This document shows, one piece after another, positions 24,095 through 35,854 of a stretch of DNA of 64,000 nt. The position numbers and the translations under genes were made by a program. This DNA is from Dipodascopsis uninucleata var. uninucleata (taxonomy: Eukaryota; Ascomycota; Lipomycetes; Lipomycetales; Lipomycetaceae): assembly GCA_030568195.1 (NCBI GenBank), contig JAJLTO010000015.1, positions 310,001 through 374,000 of the forward strand, given 5' to 3'. A model generated the notes under the pieces. It ran no database searches. It saw only the letters and a program-made list of their open reading frames with translations, and was not told the origin of the DNA. Each line of letters begins with the position of its first letter. Positions within the stretch are counted from its first letter, which is position 1.

Positions 24095-24948
24095 TTAATG
24101 ATGGTCTTCAAGTGGTTCGACAACAAACCAGTCATCGATATCGGAAGTAGATTCCTCAGCAACCTCAGCAATACCCTCAACTTCAACGGTCTGAGTAGCA
24201 TACTCGGAGATGTCAGCGTCGCTCGAAGCCTCGACAGTAGGGACAGCTGGGGCAGTAGGTGGGACCCATGGCTTAACCTGACCAACAGCATCGGAAGCCG
24301 TAATGGTAGGAGCCTTATAGCTCTTCAACTCCTTCAAGTACATGTCTTGAACGAGATCTAAAGAAATCACCATCAAGTTAATAACAATTAAATGACCACA
24401 AATTGAGCTTCTGTAATAGCCTACCTCGTCGAGCAACGGAAGTAGCGAATCCTCGTCGCAAGAAAGGAGTGGATGCACGCTATACAACATCGTTAGAAAA
24501 ATTGTCCTAAACATTATCACTATAAAATTCACAGCTATGACCATATTTCTGCCAATGAACTCCCATTCTACTCTCTAGTTTGATATATAAATTATGTCCA
24601 TTGATGATAGTTCACTATTTTCCGACTGCGATAAATGAGCTTCACTAGTCACTCTCCAACTCTTGCTAATTTTTCTTTAGTTACTCATTGAAGAACTTAG
24701 TTACTCTAATTCCTTCCTGCAATTCGTCATGGCGAACAGTTTATCGAGAATCCATCGTATTGCCATAGTAGTTTATCAATCGCAATTTTGTTTAATTAAT
24801 AGAGAGTAGAAATAAGGTGATAATGACGAACATTCATGAGAAAATCCCACACTCCGATTACTCGCCAGAAGCCGAAAACCGCCAGTTTGTCGAACTAAAC
24901 TATCAGATATTCACTTACAGCAACAACACGAACTGACTGAGCAAACAT
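24095..24948 (-). CDS. ATP14: Mitochondrial F1Fo-ATP synthase subunit h
   Basis: Three exons on the minus strand (24948-24919, 24479-24425, 24357-24095) encode 115 residues. Exon 1 has only 10 codons (MFAQSVRVVA), followed by a 439-bp intron. Exon 2 completes a mitochondrial presequence ending near LRRGFATSVARR. The mature part starts DLVQDMYLKELKSYK, the hallmark of Atp14, continues VKPWVPPTAPAVPTVE, and ends in an acidic tail (DIDDWFVVEPLEDHH). Subunit h belongs to the peripheral stalk region of yeast complex V and is needed for assembly. The spliced model replaces an unspliced frame that would read a hydrophobic, unrelated N-terminus. Divergent from NUP57. Confidence 0.9.
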
Positions 24949-25372
24949 TTCTATATGTAGTCCAAATCAATTAAATGAAATGAAGAAAAAAACTGCGAAA
25001 TCTCGTAGTTGTAATGAATAAAAGAGGGTCAAGAAAAAAGACTTTGTCGCAAGTTCGTGATCTTTCTTCTACGGGACGACGAGACCAATTTTTCTACCTT
25101 TTCCTCTTTAAACCGACGAAAATACGAAAACCGACGAATCACAGCAAGTCTAGGGCAAGGTTTTATGTTTCGACTAAATGTCACTCAAATACGCACGTGA
25201 TTTTTAAGGGTTTACTATCATTATACAAAAATTTTGTTTACTTTATTTTTCCATTTTGTGAGGCAAATATAGAAATAGACGAAGAATTAGGATAGTGAAC
25301 GACCAGAGCGATCAGGTCGGAAGTACTACGACCGAAATCTAGCTGCTATCATATATTGAGAATATTTTGAGA
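24949..25372. promoter_or_regulatory. Divergent promoter ATP14/NUP57
   Basis: 424 bases between divergent starts. A CCAAT box core is present near 25085, a possible Hap2/3/4/5 site, but one such match is expected by chance. Confidence 0.5.
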
Positions 25373-26571
25373 ATGTTTTCGTTCGGACAGTCGCAGCAAC
25401 AAAAGCCTAGTGTTCAGCAGCCGCAGGGACAACCTTTATTCGGCAGTACGAACAATGGAGGTAGTCTATTTGGTCAGCAACAGCAACAGCAACAACAGCA
25501 ACAACAGCAGCAATTACAGCAGAAGCCAATGCAACCAATGCAACAACAAAATCCATTTGGGTTGGGGGCTTCAATGAATGCCAAACCGCAAAGCTCACTA
25601 GGTGTATCTACAACTGGAACTGGATCACTAATGCTATCACAGCAAAATATAAATACGCCTTTCTGTAAGTATCAATTAGATTTAAAGAAGCATTTCGTAA
25701 TATGACATTCTTGAGTATAAGAGCTGAAAAGTACACGTAAGATTATCTAACATCGTTATTTATACTAGATGGAAATTCTGCTCCATCGATATCCGATCAG
25801 CTACAAAAGATAAAAAATTCATGGGATCCATCGAGTCCAGATTGCGCTTTTCAGTACTACTTCTACAATAAGGTGCCCGCAGAACAGGCGGCTCTGTATG
25901 TCAAGCCACCAAATCATGATCAGGCCAAGTGGGATGCTGCGATTGCTGGTCGACCTGACAGTAGCTCGATTCCTGTACTAGCACTGGGATTTACCGATCT
26001 TCAGAAGCGCGTTAATTTACAGGAACAGCAAGTTAACGCGTACCGAGTAAGAATGCACGAAATCAACTCGAAGCTGACTGAATTAATAACGCGACACGAT
26101 TTGTATACCACGGTGAGAATTGCAGAGCTTAAGGCACGACATGCTACACTGTCGCATCGAACTATGGGAGTAGCTGCTAAAATTCAAGTATTGAAAAGTA
26201 GAGGTTATGCTCTTCGCCCAGATGAGGAAATGTTAAAGCGAAAGTTTGAGGGCCTGGCGAATACGCTTGAAGATCCTGCTGTATTTGGCAAGATAAATGA
26301 AGTGTGGGCAAGAATGACTGTTGTTCGAGAACGCTTGAAGATTATGATGGAGCAGTCAAAAGGAAATGGTGAAAAATGGTCTAGTGGAATAGATTGGGAG
26401 CGAGATGATGAGCAACTCGAGAAAATTGCTCGTATCCTGAAGGGAGAGCAGGCGGGATTAATTTACCTGGCAGACATACTCCGTAAAGATATGGAGGAGG
26501 TGGAACAGTTGATACGAAATCTTGAACAAAAAAAAACGAAGGAAGATGATTCAAGAAGCAGAAAAAGATAA
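25373..26571 (+). CDS. NUP57: FG nucleoporin of the Nup62 complex (Nup57/Nup54)
   Basis: Two exons (25373-25664 and 25769-26571) encode about 364 residues. The N-terminal 90 residues hold FG-type repeats (FSFGQS, PLFGS, SLFGQ, NPFGLG) interrupted by a 13-residue glutamine run. The C-terminal part from Tyr98 (SISDQLQKIKNSWDPSSPDC, FQYYFYNKVP) and the coiled-coil region (FTDLQKRVNLQEQQVNAYR, LSHRTMGVAAKIQVLKSRGY) match Nup54/Nup57. This protein joins Nsp1 and Nup49 in the central transport channel of the nuclear pore. The FG region is short compared with S. cerevisiae Nup57 (541 aa). The intron at 25665 separates the FG part from the structured part. Confidence 0.93.
25475..25513 (+). repeat. 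CAG/CAA polyglutamine tract
   Basis: Thirteen consecutive glutamine codons, mixed CAG and CAA, in the FG region of NUP57. The mixed codons limit slippage. Confidence 0.85.
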
Positions 26572-26717
26572 AAATTGCGCTGATACCACTAGACTATTTT
26601 TATTGTAAGCGAGAACTAAATTTTGCATATATTTATCTAACATAGTTACAAGCGTTTGAATATGCAACAATAATTTTATTTATGTACAATAATTATAGAG
26701 AGAGCTTTACGCTCTGC

Positions 26718-28186
26718 TTACTTTTTAATACCAAATCCTTTAAACCCTTGTGTTATTTGTCGAACATTTTTTTGCCATAGATCCATTTGCTGCGGTAAGA
26801 GCAAGTCACGGTCAATATCTCGCATTGATTTAAGCGTGGTTTGGATCATTGTAAGTTCAAGAGGTACAGGATCGCGCATTATTGCCATAATGCGATAGCG
26901 AGTTACAGTAAGGTCAAGAACAGATTGAAAGTTCTGCCGAATGTTGACGGATCTCTCATTGAAATAGGTAGTTGACTCTGTGAAAGGCTTCAGGGTTTCA
27001 ATTATTCGAGCATATATCGCGTTAGTATTATCACGATAAGCAAGATTAATTAACGGTGAGTTCACAGTGGAACTAGATTTAACCTAGAAGATTGTTAGCT
27101 AAAAAGGTAAAAGACCTATGAAATGCGACTATATATATATATATTACATACTCTGACGGGTCGAAAATAAATGAGAGTTCCAAGTTCATTGAAAAACTTA
27201 TAGAGACCTCTTGTATCTCTTAGACCATTTGGTACGGGCCATATTGCTATTGATATTCGAACGATATCAGGATCAGAGTCAATGTATAAGGAGGCGTTTT
27301 TCTTCGTAGATTGCTTCATAGCTATCTTGAAAAGTTGCTGTTTTTTGATTTCTATATCATCTGTTGTCAGATACTCAGATTTATCCGAGTCTATGATACA
27401 ATTGTTCCTTAAATGAGCGCTATTAAATGAATATTCCTCTGATATATTTCCAGTAATATACTCGCGGCGATGTCTCAAGCTTTCAAATTTCTCATATAAT
27501 TGGGGTTTGTCACTGATTATGAGTGCCTTTGTAGGAACAATATCTGTATCGCTTTCTTCATCTAAAGCTAATTCTCTATCCAATCGACCAGATGCAATAT
27601 ACTTATCAAACCCCCCTCCTTCAACAAATCGGTCAAAATTATCCAGCAGTATGGCCGATGATTTCGGCTCGAATTTGGTAGTAGTCTCTCTAGTAAACTG
27701 TATTGATGATGTAGGTGTGTTATCGAAATTGGTCGCCATAATGATTTCAAATTTCTTCTCTCCCTTGGTGCTATCACTCTCAGCATTGGAATCCTCATAC
27801 AATCTATCAGGGGATGTATGTTCCTCGTGTTGTTCATCCGTATATATTTCGCTAGACGAAAGCAGTGACTCAATACGCTCCATCTTCTCGAACTCACTCA
27901 ACCCATCTGTTATCAGAATATCGTCTATCAGACTAGTCAGTTCTGGCTTCATTCTGAGTCCCTTGCCTTCCTGGGACTCACGAATTTTGCCCAAGGCTTT
28001 CTGCAGCAGATCTCCAGATGAGTCGCTAGTACTGAAACTTCGGCTACGCCCATTACTAATATGTATAAGGTCCTTGAAGATTAGGAGCGCATTTACAAAT
28101 CGATATCTGGATGTAGAGAAAACATGAGTACGTGCCACACATGCCTGCATCGTCAAACGTGAAAAAAATATAACTGATCGTATCAT
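26718..28186 (-). CDS. Unrecognised protein, predicted mitochondrial
   Basis: Two exons on the minus strand (28186-27152 and 27083-26718, phase 0) encode about 466 residues from the first in-frame ATG. The N-terminus (MIRSVIFFSRLTMQACVART, then basic Ser-rich residues) looks like a mitochondrial targeting sequence. Residues about 50-290 are acidic and low-complexity. The C-terminal third is better ordered: VRISIAIWPVPNGLRDTRGL, YKFFNELGTLIYFRPVR and INLAYRDNTNAIYARIIETL could form an RRM-like beta-alpha-beta fold. It is followed by a helical tail ending ITQGFKGFGIKK. I do not recognise the family. An RNA-binding or mitoribosome-linked role is only a guess. An (AT)7 run lies in the intron. Convergent with NUP57. 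Confidence 0.75.
27131..27144. repeat. (AT)7 microsatellite in an intron
   Basis: Seven AT dinucleotides close to the splice donor of the mitochondrial unknown gene's only intron. Confidence 0.8.
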
Positions 28187-28638
28187 GACTACTCTATTCA
28201 AATCATTATGTTATACTATTAAAGTATTATCTTACAATATTATGACAAAGAAAAGCTGATGTCGGTGCATGATCTAGCAAATATATGACAATGATCGAAA
28301 AAAATTGACTACTCGGTGGAAAGCCATCACTAAAATTTCGGTGAAGCTCTTTAATGGACAAAACAGTGAATAGGATATGACGACAAATATAGAGGTATGC
28401 ACCATATATTTCTTGTTCATTCACAACGATAGCTTACAAAACAACATAAGCAGAAATTTCTTTTGTAGATAGTTACTACTGTTACAATGACATCGTATAA
28501 TATTAAGTAGAGGAAGTTAAAAGCAAGTGTATGTACAAAGGTCCTCCAGAAAAATATTACAGTAGAGATTTCCCTTTCGAAGAATGCTACCTCAATTGCG
28601 ATGATTTGATTAAACCACCTTTATAGCCATGATCGCAA
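28187..28638. other. Intergenic between TOM5 and the mitochondrial unknown gene
   Basis: 452 AT-rich bases separating two minus-strand genes. It contains the promoter of the gene at 28186 and the TOM5 terminator. A 65-codon minus-strand frame (28424-28227) runs into a GTAAGA donor-like site but shows no recognisable protein. Confidence 0.45.
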
Positions 28639-28849
28639 TTAAGGCTTCATGAATAACTCGAGAATGGATGGACCTACATAAATATTAGTATACGTTTATA
28701 TAGAACAAATCAGAGATTAAAGCTTGTATGTACTTACTAATCCAGAGAACGAGACATCCAGCAACAGCAGCAGCCATAGTCTGACTAGCAATAGCGTCGT
28801 ATTGTTCAACTTCCTTTGGATCGGGTGGTGGGGGCATTCCAGAAAACAT
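28639..28849 (-). CDS. TOM5: TOM complex subunit Tom5
   Basis: Two exons on the minus strand (28849-28738 and 28673-28639) encode only 48 residues, normal for Tom5. The protein starts MFSGMPPPPDPKEVEQYD, like fungal Tom5 (MFGG...PPP). It has one C-terminal membrane segment (AAAVAGCLVLWISPSILELF) with the short tail MKP. The splice junction creates the conserved Ile-Ser-Pro at the middle of the membrane segment. Tom5 is a small tail-anchored protein of the outer mitochondrial membrane that links preprotein receptors to the Tom40 pore. A longer upstream extension of the frame lacks support. Divergent from SPN1 with 351 bp between starts. Confidence 0.85.
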
Positions 28850-29200
28850 TTTGAACAGTTGATTGATCGTTAGCAATAGAATAAGCCAGTAATTACTACT
28901 ATTAATCCAATATGGCAAATATCGAAAGTCGAAAATTCCAGTTTTCGTTGATTCTGACTTAAAAAGAAAAATTGTCGTCCAAAAACTTACCCGGATATAT
29001 TTTCATTCAGGATACAGTAAAAGAGACGCCGCTGGAAAACTATTCAACTAGATCATAGATTTTCTTTCAGGGAACGAGAGCAAGTAAAGAAAGCTAGTAC
29101 TTTCAGTAGCTTCCTGAGACGGTCACATAAAACTTATTCTGTTCGATCACCGATTAAGCGATTGTCTGAGTACGAGTAGAAAGTTTGTTTAATCGGAAAA
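28850..29200. promoter_or_regulatory. Divergent promoter TOM5/SPN1
   Basis: 351 bases between divergent start codons, holding both promoters. No specific operator recognised. Confidence 0.5.
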
Positions 29201-30211
29201 ATGTCTGATGCAGAGGAACCACAGATGGAGGACGACACCAGAAGAAACGAGGAAGAACAAATAGAAGACGACCTCACTAAGCATGCAGAAGATGCTGTAA
29301 ATGATGAGGACGACCTGTCAGATGGTGCTGTCGACGGTGTGAATGATGGAAAGCTTGATGATGATGATGACGAAGATGAACTTTCAGAGTTAGATGAAGA
29401 TCAGTTTAAAGACATCGAAGTAGATCAAATTGGAATTCCAATCACTGAAGAGGTATACAAAATCCAGAGACACAAACGAGACAAAGAAATCGAAGGCGCA
29501 GAAGTTAGCAAAAGAGGGCCAGATGGAGGGAAGAAAAGAGAAAGATCTAGGAGGTCAAGGAGAGAGCCATCAGAAGAAATCAAGCAGACGAAGAGTAGAA
29601 GGTCTAGAAAGGAGAGTTCGAAAAAGAGCAATGGAGGCGCTGCAGAAGAACCAGAGAATATTGAAAATCTGGATCCTGATGCCAGGCGACTGAGGGAACT
29701 AGAGGAAAGAATTGATTTGGCCCTGAAGCCACAGAAAAAGCGAAAGAAACTAGACGAAGACGACCTAGAGCAGATGCAGGATGACAGAATTATTGATATC
29801 CGTGAGAGAATGCGTCAAGCTGCCATTCGAGATGCAGAAGCTATAAAGGATGGCATTCCTGCGACACACAAACTATCTATGCTGAGTGAAGTAAGGGATG
29901 TCCTGCAGAAGCATACACTCTACGACTCTATTCTGGACAACAACTTGCTCGAGTCTGTGAGACTATGGCTTGAGCCATTACCCGATGCATCACTTCCGGC
30001 ATACAGCATCCAACGGGAGATGTTTAGTGCATTAGAGGAATTGCCAATTAAATCTACGCATTTGCGGGAGAGTGGTATTGGTAAGATTGTTTTGTTCTAC
30101 CACAAGAGTAAGCGGCCGCAGCATGGAATCAAAAGAATTGCTGATAAGCTTGTGGCGGACTGGAGTCGTCCCATCATAGGACGCAAGCAGAGGCCAATGC
30201 GGTCAATGTAA
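29201..30211 (+). CDS. SPN1: Transcription elongation factor Spn1/Iws1
   Basis: A single exon of 336 residues. The first 80 residues are strongly acidic (DDDDDEDELSELDEDQ), then a basic Lys/Arg-rich stretch with RRSRRE repeats (about 110-145). The folded TFIIS N-terminal-like domain (about 195-330) is clear: LSMLSEVRDVLQKHTLYDSI, LLESVRLWLEPLPDASLPAY, LPIKSTHLRESGIGKIV, and IADKLVADWSRPIIGR. These match Spn1/Iws1, which binds Spt6 and RNA polymerase II and acts in transcription after recruitment and in mRNA export. Length is near that of yeast Spn1 (410). The start is the only ATG with an A-rich context. Confidence 0.95.
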   Translation: MSDAEEPQMEDDTRRNEEEQIEDDLTKHAEDAVNDEDDLSDGAVDGVNDGKLDDDDDEDELSELDEDQFKDIEVDQIGIPITEEVYKIQRHKRDKEIEGAEVSKRGPDGGKKRERSRRSRREPSEEIKQTKSRRSRKESSKKSNGGAAEEPENIENLDPDARRLRELEERIDLALKPQKKRKKLDEDDLEQMQDDRIIDIRERMRQAAIRDAEAIKDGIPATHKLSMLSEVRDVLQKHTLYDSILDNNLLESVRLWLEPLPDASLPAYSIQREMFSALEELPIKSTHLRESGIGKIVLFYHKSKRPQHGIKRIADKLVADWSRPIIGRKQRPMRSM

Positions 30212-33200
30212 TATAATTTCTGCTCATCTGTACTAAGAATTGTCTAATACACTATTTCGGGCTTCTTTCAAAATGCTATTAAGTTTAATTTCGAGTCAAT
30301 TGTTGCTCGGCTCGTAGTTTTATATATAAATTGCCGTACGATGACTGTAAACTGGTTGTGCGCCAGTATGACTGAAGGAAATGATGAACATACGTAAAAG
30401 ATGGTTAGCACGTAAGGAATTTAGCTCATAAGTAATTAAATCATAAGAGATTGAGTTATGCTATAAATAATACGAGCGTCATTCAAACGAGCGGAAATCT
30501 ATATACTGCTTAGTCTATTTCAGTTATTTGGATTTGTAGAAACATGGAAACTGTCCAGATAGTTTTCAAATTACTAACTATCATACCTATTACACACGTT
30601 GAGATATTTAAAGGTATTTAATAGCGAGAAAAATACATAGCGATATGTTCATGTAGCATGACCCATCGAATTCGGATATGAGGTCAAGTTACAATATATC
30701 AGATTCACAGATCAAAAAATTTATGGCATCGATTTATTTGAATCAGTGGTCCCGATCCATTATCCCACGGCAATGCAGATCCATGTTATCCACTCATAAC
30801 ATAATCTTCTCCCTCCCGCTAAGATTGGGTCTCCACATACTACAAAACAAGCCGTTTCTCTCTCAAGGACATACTCCTGCCATTAAATGAAAATTCATTT
30901 TATTAGACATCTAAAATGAATTTTAGTATAGAAACAAATTTTTGATAGCAAGACTATTTTCTTTCGAGCACTTAATTTTTATATTTTGCCAGCTAAATTT
31001 CAGATCAAAGGGTACATTTAAAAGGATAGCTTTAACAAGCCACATTTATTCCCACACATTTGCCACAATATATTACGGTTTTCTCTTTTAATTGCGTAAT
31101 GGCTAATTCAATTGAGTGTTCTGCATCTTAATGGCAACTCAAGCGAACAGCCATATAGTATATTAAAATTAATTAGTTCATTCTAGGAGTAGACTTCTAC
31201 AGACAATTGATGTCTTGATTATTCAATTGATCAGCGGAGTAGCAGATAACGAATAGTGTAGCTATCGATTACAGTATGGTGTAGATGCTGCTTGTGATTC
31301 ACTATCATGGAATTTCATGACGATTGAACAATGCGGACTAAGGCGGAGAAATAGGATTCAATATTCTTTAGGGAACTTTTCCCTTCTTGTGTGCCTTGCT
31401 CTAGTTTTGCTTCCTCATGACTTTAAACTCATTCGTCAGACGGAGATTGATTCCACTTTAAGCAGAAATGAATTACGTGTAATTGGACAAAAAAATTTTC
31501 CTTCGCCGAGCTCAATTGTAAAAGCATACATGACGTTTGCCGCCTGTTAGAAGACTCTATTGACGATGTAATAGCGCAGGCGCTTGAAATGCACACAATA
31601 GACTCAAAAGTAGCATGGGAGTCCGGAAGCTCATCCCATGATCTATGTCCCACCAAGTGACAAAGTTTCTGGCAGACTACGGTTGCTAGATTCCTCTGAT
31701 GCTGTTGCGGCATCAGATCCGCAGCATAAGAGCTGACATCGAAGGTAGGTTACTAGATCGGATATAAGTATATATATCTTTACTAGCAGAACTTAACGAC
31801 TCGCGGTAGAGGGTCGCTGGTGATGCATTAACTACCACGTCGGCATTGCATTACGAAAATCACGCCTAGGGCTCTTTTGATGGCGACAATACATGTAGGT
31901 CGTCTGCAGTTAGTTTGACCAGTCGCTGAGAGCTAGTTTTGTCATGGATTTTATGGAGCGCCGCTCATCGATAATCCGTACCAGCCGGAGGGCATCTACA
32001 TGTATTACATAGAATCCAGCCCAGTCTATTTCTTTATCGCGGCTGTCTTTGCTTTTATGTACAGTTATTTCGTTTCATATTTGTCGTATATATATATGCG
32101 CACAGTGTCCGATGGCCCCGAAGGACCAAAAATATAGCGGATGTTTACTACCTACATATCGCAAATAGATGCAAGACTGTTTTGCTCTCGCTAGCAGGTA
32201 CGAGTGGCTTAGGTGTCGCAAACTACTTTATAGCCCGCGCTGTTATCTCCCATAACGCATAAGAGCCTACACCTTGCTGTCCACGAGAATGCTCACAGAA
32301 AGAGCTTTGTGGGCGGTTTAATTAGCCATAGCGACCTCATCCACCAATCTGCGAACGTATTTAGGACTTGACCCTATATTTCTTATTCGGCTGCAGTTCT
32401 TGTGTCTCATTACTGCACAATCGCACGACCACAGATAAGCCTGTGTAAAAGTGATGCCCTGAAGGAGCTGATGATAATCCAGCCGAGAGAGCTATACGAA
32501 CACGCACTCAGTTATCCCGAGCCGAATCTGCCCAGCTTAAAAAAGTAAATCGCCCGTCACGAGAGGTGGCAAAATTGTCTGCTCATCGGATACAAAATCA
32601 TCCCTCAAAACCATGTCGTCGTTCTCCTCCGAATTCATACTAAAGCACGCTAATGCGCCATCTGCATCAATGTACACGTAAGGTTTTTTCGCTAGTGCCT
32701 TGGGACATATACATGCCTACTATTCTTACCTGTGACAATTGCAGCCCTAAACCGACTAAACGATTGACAGCAAAGAAAGATATTAGCGTGGAGATTATAA
32801 TTACTGCGTACACACTTAGCACTAATTACGAAACAGTACAGTTTATGAGCATAGCGATAGACTGGTGGCTTACTGGCCCTCAATGGACTAGTACGATACT
32901 TGCGACACGGTTATATTCGTGTATATGGGAGCAAACCACGACTGTACTGCGACGATTAAGGAGCCGCAGCAATTGCTCTGCTTTTCTGATTTAATTTTTA
33001 TGCACAGTTCTAAATGTGTATGATGTGTATGTGTATGTATATACATACATGCTGCATATATCGATATATGTTTATACATATAATTCGTTCATGAATTAGT
33101 CATTGTACCACTTTAATTAGCCTGCGTATCTACTACACTGATGCTACTCCAGTATTGCTCATTAATCATTAGTAATACACTCCAGTATCGCGATTAGCCG

Positions 33201-34594
33201 AATCATGCATTGTGCGCTGCGCGTTTCTGTAGCACTTGTGGAATCAGTCATAAAATCAGTATCACAAATCGCATCTATAATCGCATCTATAACTAGTGAA
33301 TTGCGAAATCGCTGACTCGCAATGCCCAGTATATAATATCCAGCACTAGAATAGTCATCGGCTCTACGCCCTTCTACCCAATATTTAGGTTTTCAAGGAT
33401 TTGCTAGTGGCATTGCAAATGAAATTAAACTTCGCGCACAAATACCCAATTCAATACTGGTACCATCGTGGTACGAGTCAGAAGGAGGAGATCGTGATGT
33501 CACCTGGAATTTTCTTTCTATCGCACCGCCACATTTATCCTCACTCGTACCGCTTAATCTATGTGAAATAGCATTTGTGTCACGTGACTCAGCCGCAAAC
33601 GTCATGTAAGCAAGGCAAGGATAACGTCACGCGCAAAGCTGATAAAATCAGCGTGAACTCAATTCGACTCCTCCCGGCCGTATCCAAATATTAATAATAA
33701 TAATAAAAATAGTCATCACCTGCCTAGGCACGATAAATCAGATTTACCTTTATTTCTACCTGTTTCTTCACTTTCTACTTTTCTTCCTTTCTCTTTTTCT
33801 TTCTACTGATTTATATTTTTCTTCTTTTCTCTTTTATTCTTCTATTCTGAAGAGATCTTTTTTATATTTTTCCTAATCAATAGTTAGGACCGAATTAGCA
33901 GATTGTGTGTTTTTGGTCTGCATTGAAGTAAAAGGACAAAGCACACTAAAGAAATCAGTGCTCCCAAGTATTGTATGGGACAGCTGGGCACAGCACAAGC
34001 TACTATAATTGTAAGATCAAGAACCCATTTTTTAATTAATTGAGCTGTTGAGAAGAAAGTGTTGCAACTTGTGTGTGATCTGGCTTTTAATCGAGAGCAT
34101 AAGCGAGTGTTGTACGTGCAGAGTAAGATCTTGTTAATTGATCTGGTTCGGCGCAACTATCTCACAGTGGTATTTGGTGGCAATTGTTGGATTTTTGAAG
34201 TTTGAGAGCTAATTGATTCAATTAATAGGCAATTTCAGATACTAAGCGATTCAGTAACTGTACTGAGTAACATCTGAAATTTCTTGTCTGGGATATCAGA
34301 GTATATTGAGATTGGTGCCTAATTTCAACCATATCCTTTGGAGGTCAACAGTTATCTATAATTTGTTATCTCTATATATTTGACTAGGAGTGAATAACGA
34401 GACAGCGAAATTTGATTGTGAAAGTCACTATTATTAGCATTCTCCTTGCGCTTTAATTCTGCGTATCTCTTATTCACATTCGCCTTTTTCACACATTTCC
34501 TTATAACCACTAAGCGATATTTAATATATCGCTAGCAAAGATTACTTTCTCTACTACATTCTCCACAACAGTTTTTGAGCATTTGAAATTCAAG
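30212..34594. other. Large gene-poor interval upstream of the SWIRM gene
   Basis: 4.4 kb, the longest gap in the window. The first kilobase is AT-rich, while about 31.5-33.6 kb is more balanced in base content. Open frames are short (up to 113 codons at 32653-32994) and none looks like a protein I know. Short local repeats occur, for example two copies of GCATCTATAA near 33270 and a TGTATGTATATACATACAT run near 33030. A pyrimidine tract lies at 33745-33875. No tRNA, transposon ORF or terminal repeats were recognised. It may be a long regulatory region with an untranslated leader, or hold noncoding RNA. Confidence 0.4.
33745..33875 (+). promoter_or_regulatory. Pyrimidine-rich tract upstream of the SWIRM gene
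   Basis: About 130 bases are almost all C and T on the plus strand (TTTCTTCACTTTCTAC type), about 0.7-0.85 kb upstream of the ATG. Such tracts often lie next to transcription starts in yeast-like fungi. It would place a start about 0.7 kb before the coding region, implying a long leader or a leader intron. Confidence 0.35.
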
Positions 34595-35854
34595 ATGACA
34601 GTCACAGTGCCATCTTCTAACGCACAACACGCTCTACCAACACCAATGATGGCTGCAAATGATATTTTTGACGACCGGCCAGCGCGACAGAACATGTCAG
34701 ATGTTCGTGATCCAATAATGTTCGACTCTCAGCCCCGTTCTCACAGTCTACTTTCGCCACCTCCGTCTCCATTTGCTGGATGCTTGTCAAATGGTTCTCC
34801 TTCGATTCATTCCAGTTCTGTTCATAGTTCTATGCACTCTGGTAAACATGATCCTCCACTCTTTAGTCATGATTCTGGTGCCACTGAGGATCTGCGGGTG
34901 GTTATGTTTCGTCCATTGGTAGATGTGATGAAGTCTAGTGATAAGAGCACAAGTTCTTCTAGCTCTTCCAGCACAGCCACTAGCCCTTCTAGTACGCAGA
35001 GTGCGATGACTATCAGACCAATTTCTGAGGTTAAGGATAAACGTGAAAATGCTCCTGTGGAATATTTACGTTCGACTGTGTATGAACAATATGCGCGATC
35101 GCCAAAGCGATGGCTTCATAGTCAGCGTGAAATGCTTAAACTCTATGTCACATCTAGTTCACATTCTGATAGCGATCCACTTAAGCCATCAACCCGATCG
35201 AATCGAATTTCTAAGGCACGATATGATAACGGACTCACTACTGTTAGTTCTACTGGTATGACTACTACCACTTCTGATGGTGGTGCTATGAGCACTACTA
35301 CATCTACTGGTAGCGGCTCTATTACTACAAGAGGCTCTGGTGGTGCTACTCCTTCTAAGCGATCATCTGTGAGGCCATTAGGTGTTTCTCCTACAAATTT
35401 CACCATTCCCGTTTCATCTCGATCAAATTCTTCTCCAGTCAAGAGAAGTTCCAATGAATCATCGAAGAGCGGCTCATCTGCTTCAGTACATGACATGGAT
35501 TTTGAAGATATTCCAGATTTCTGTCCTCCTACTAACTCTCTTGATGGTACCAAAGGAATGCGGACTGATTGGAAAGGGAATGCTATGGATCTTTCTAATG
35601 ATCCAGATCGTCATCTTCTACATCCTTACGAACTTCAGCTTGCATCAATTCTTAGATTACCTTGTGCCATGTATTTGGACTCAAAGAAGCGTATTTTTGC
35701 AGAGAGAGTTTTCCGCGCCAGACGTGGTCTTCAGTTCCGAAGGACTGATTCCCAGAAGGCATGTCGAATCGACGTCAACAAAGCTACTCGACTCTTTGTT
35801 GCTTTTGAGCGTGTAGGCTGGTTTGACGAGAAGTGGCTCAAGGAATATTTATGA
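34595..35854 (+). CDS. SWIRM-domain protein (Fun19/Laf1-Laf2 type)
   Basis: 419 residues in one exon from the ATG at 34595. Residues 1-310 are Ser/Thr-rich and disordered, with a short motif YEQYARSPKRWLHSQREMLK near residue 155 that recurs in these fungal proteins. The C-terminal SWIRM domain (about 330-419) reads LHPYELQLASILRLPCAMYL, DSKKRIFAERVFRARRG, and ACRIDVNKATRLFVAFERVG, ending in WFDEKWL. S. pombe relatives Laf1/Laf2 associate with the Clr6 histone deacetylase complex; S. cerevisiae Fun19 is related. A chromatin role in the nucleus is inferred. The gene stands alone between two gaps of about 4 kb each, unlike any other gene here. Confidence 0.85.
   Translation: MTVTVPSSNAQHALPTPMMAANDIFDDRPARQNMSDVRDPIMFDSQPRSHSLLSPPPSPFAGCLSNGSPSIHSSSVHSSMHSGKHDPPLFSHDSGATEDLRVVMFRPLVDVMKSSDKSTSSSSSSSTATSPSSTQSAMTIRPISEVKDKRENAPVEYLRSTVYEQYARSPKRWLHSQREMLKLYVTSSSHSDSDPLKPSTRSNRISKARYDNGLTTVSSTGMTTTTSDGGAMSTTTSTGSGSITTRGSGGATPSKRSSVRPLGVSPTNFTIPVSSRSNSSPVKRSSNESSKSGSSASVHDMDFEDIPDFCPPTNSLDGTKGMRTDWKGNAMDLSNDPDRHLLHPYELQLASILRLPCAMYLDSKKRIFAERVFRARRGLQFRRTDSQKACRIDVNKATRLFVAFERVGWFDEKWLKEYL

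Noticed and set aside
28227-28424. 65-codon minus-strand frame ending at a GTAAGA donor-like site
   Set aside because: No in-frame continuation joins the next gene (a stop follows at once), and there is no family resemblance. Probably chance.
32653-32994. 113-codon frame in the large gap
   Set aside because: Composition is rich in Cys, Trp and Thr with no repeated pattern or motif, as expected for random frames in balanced DNA.
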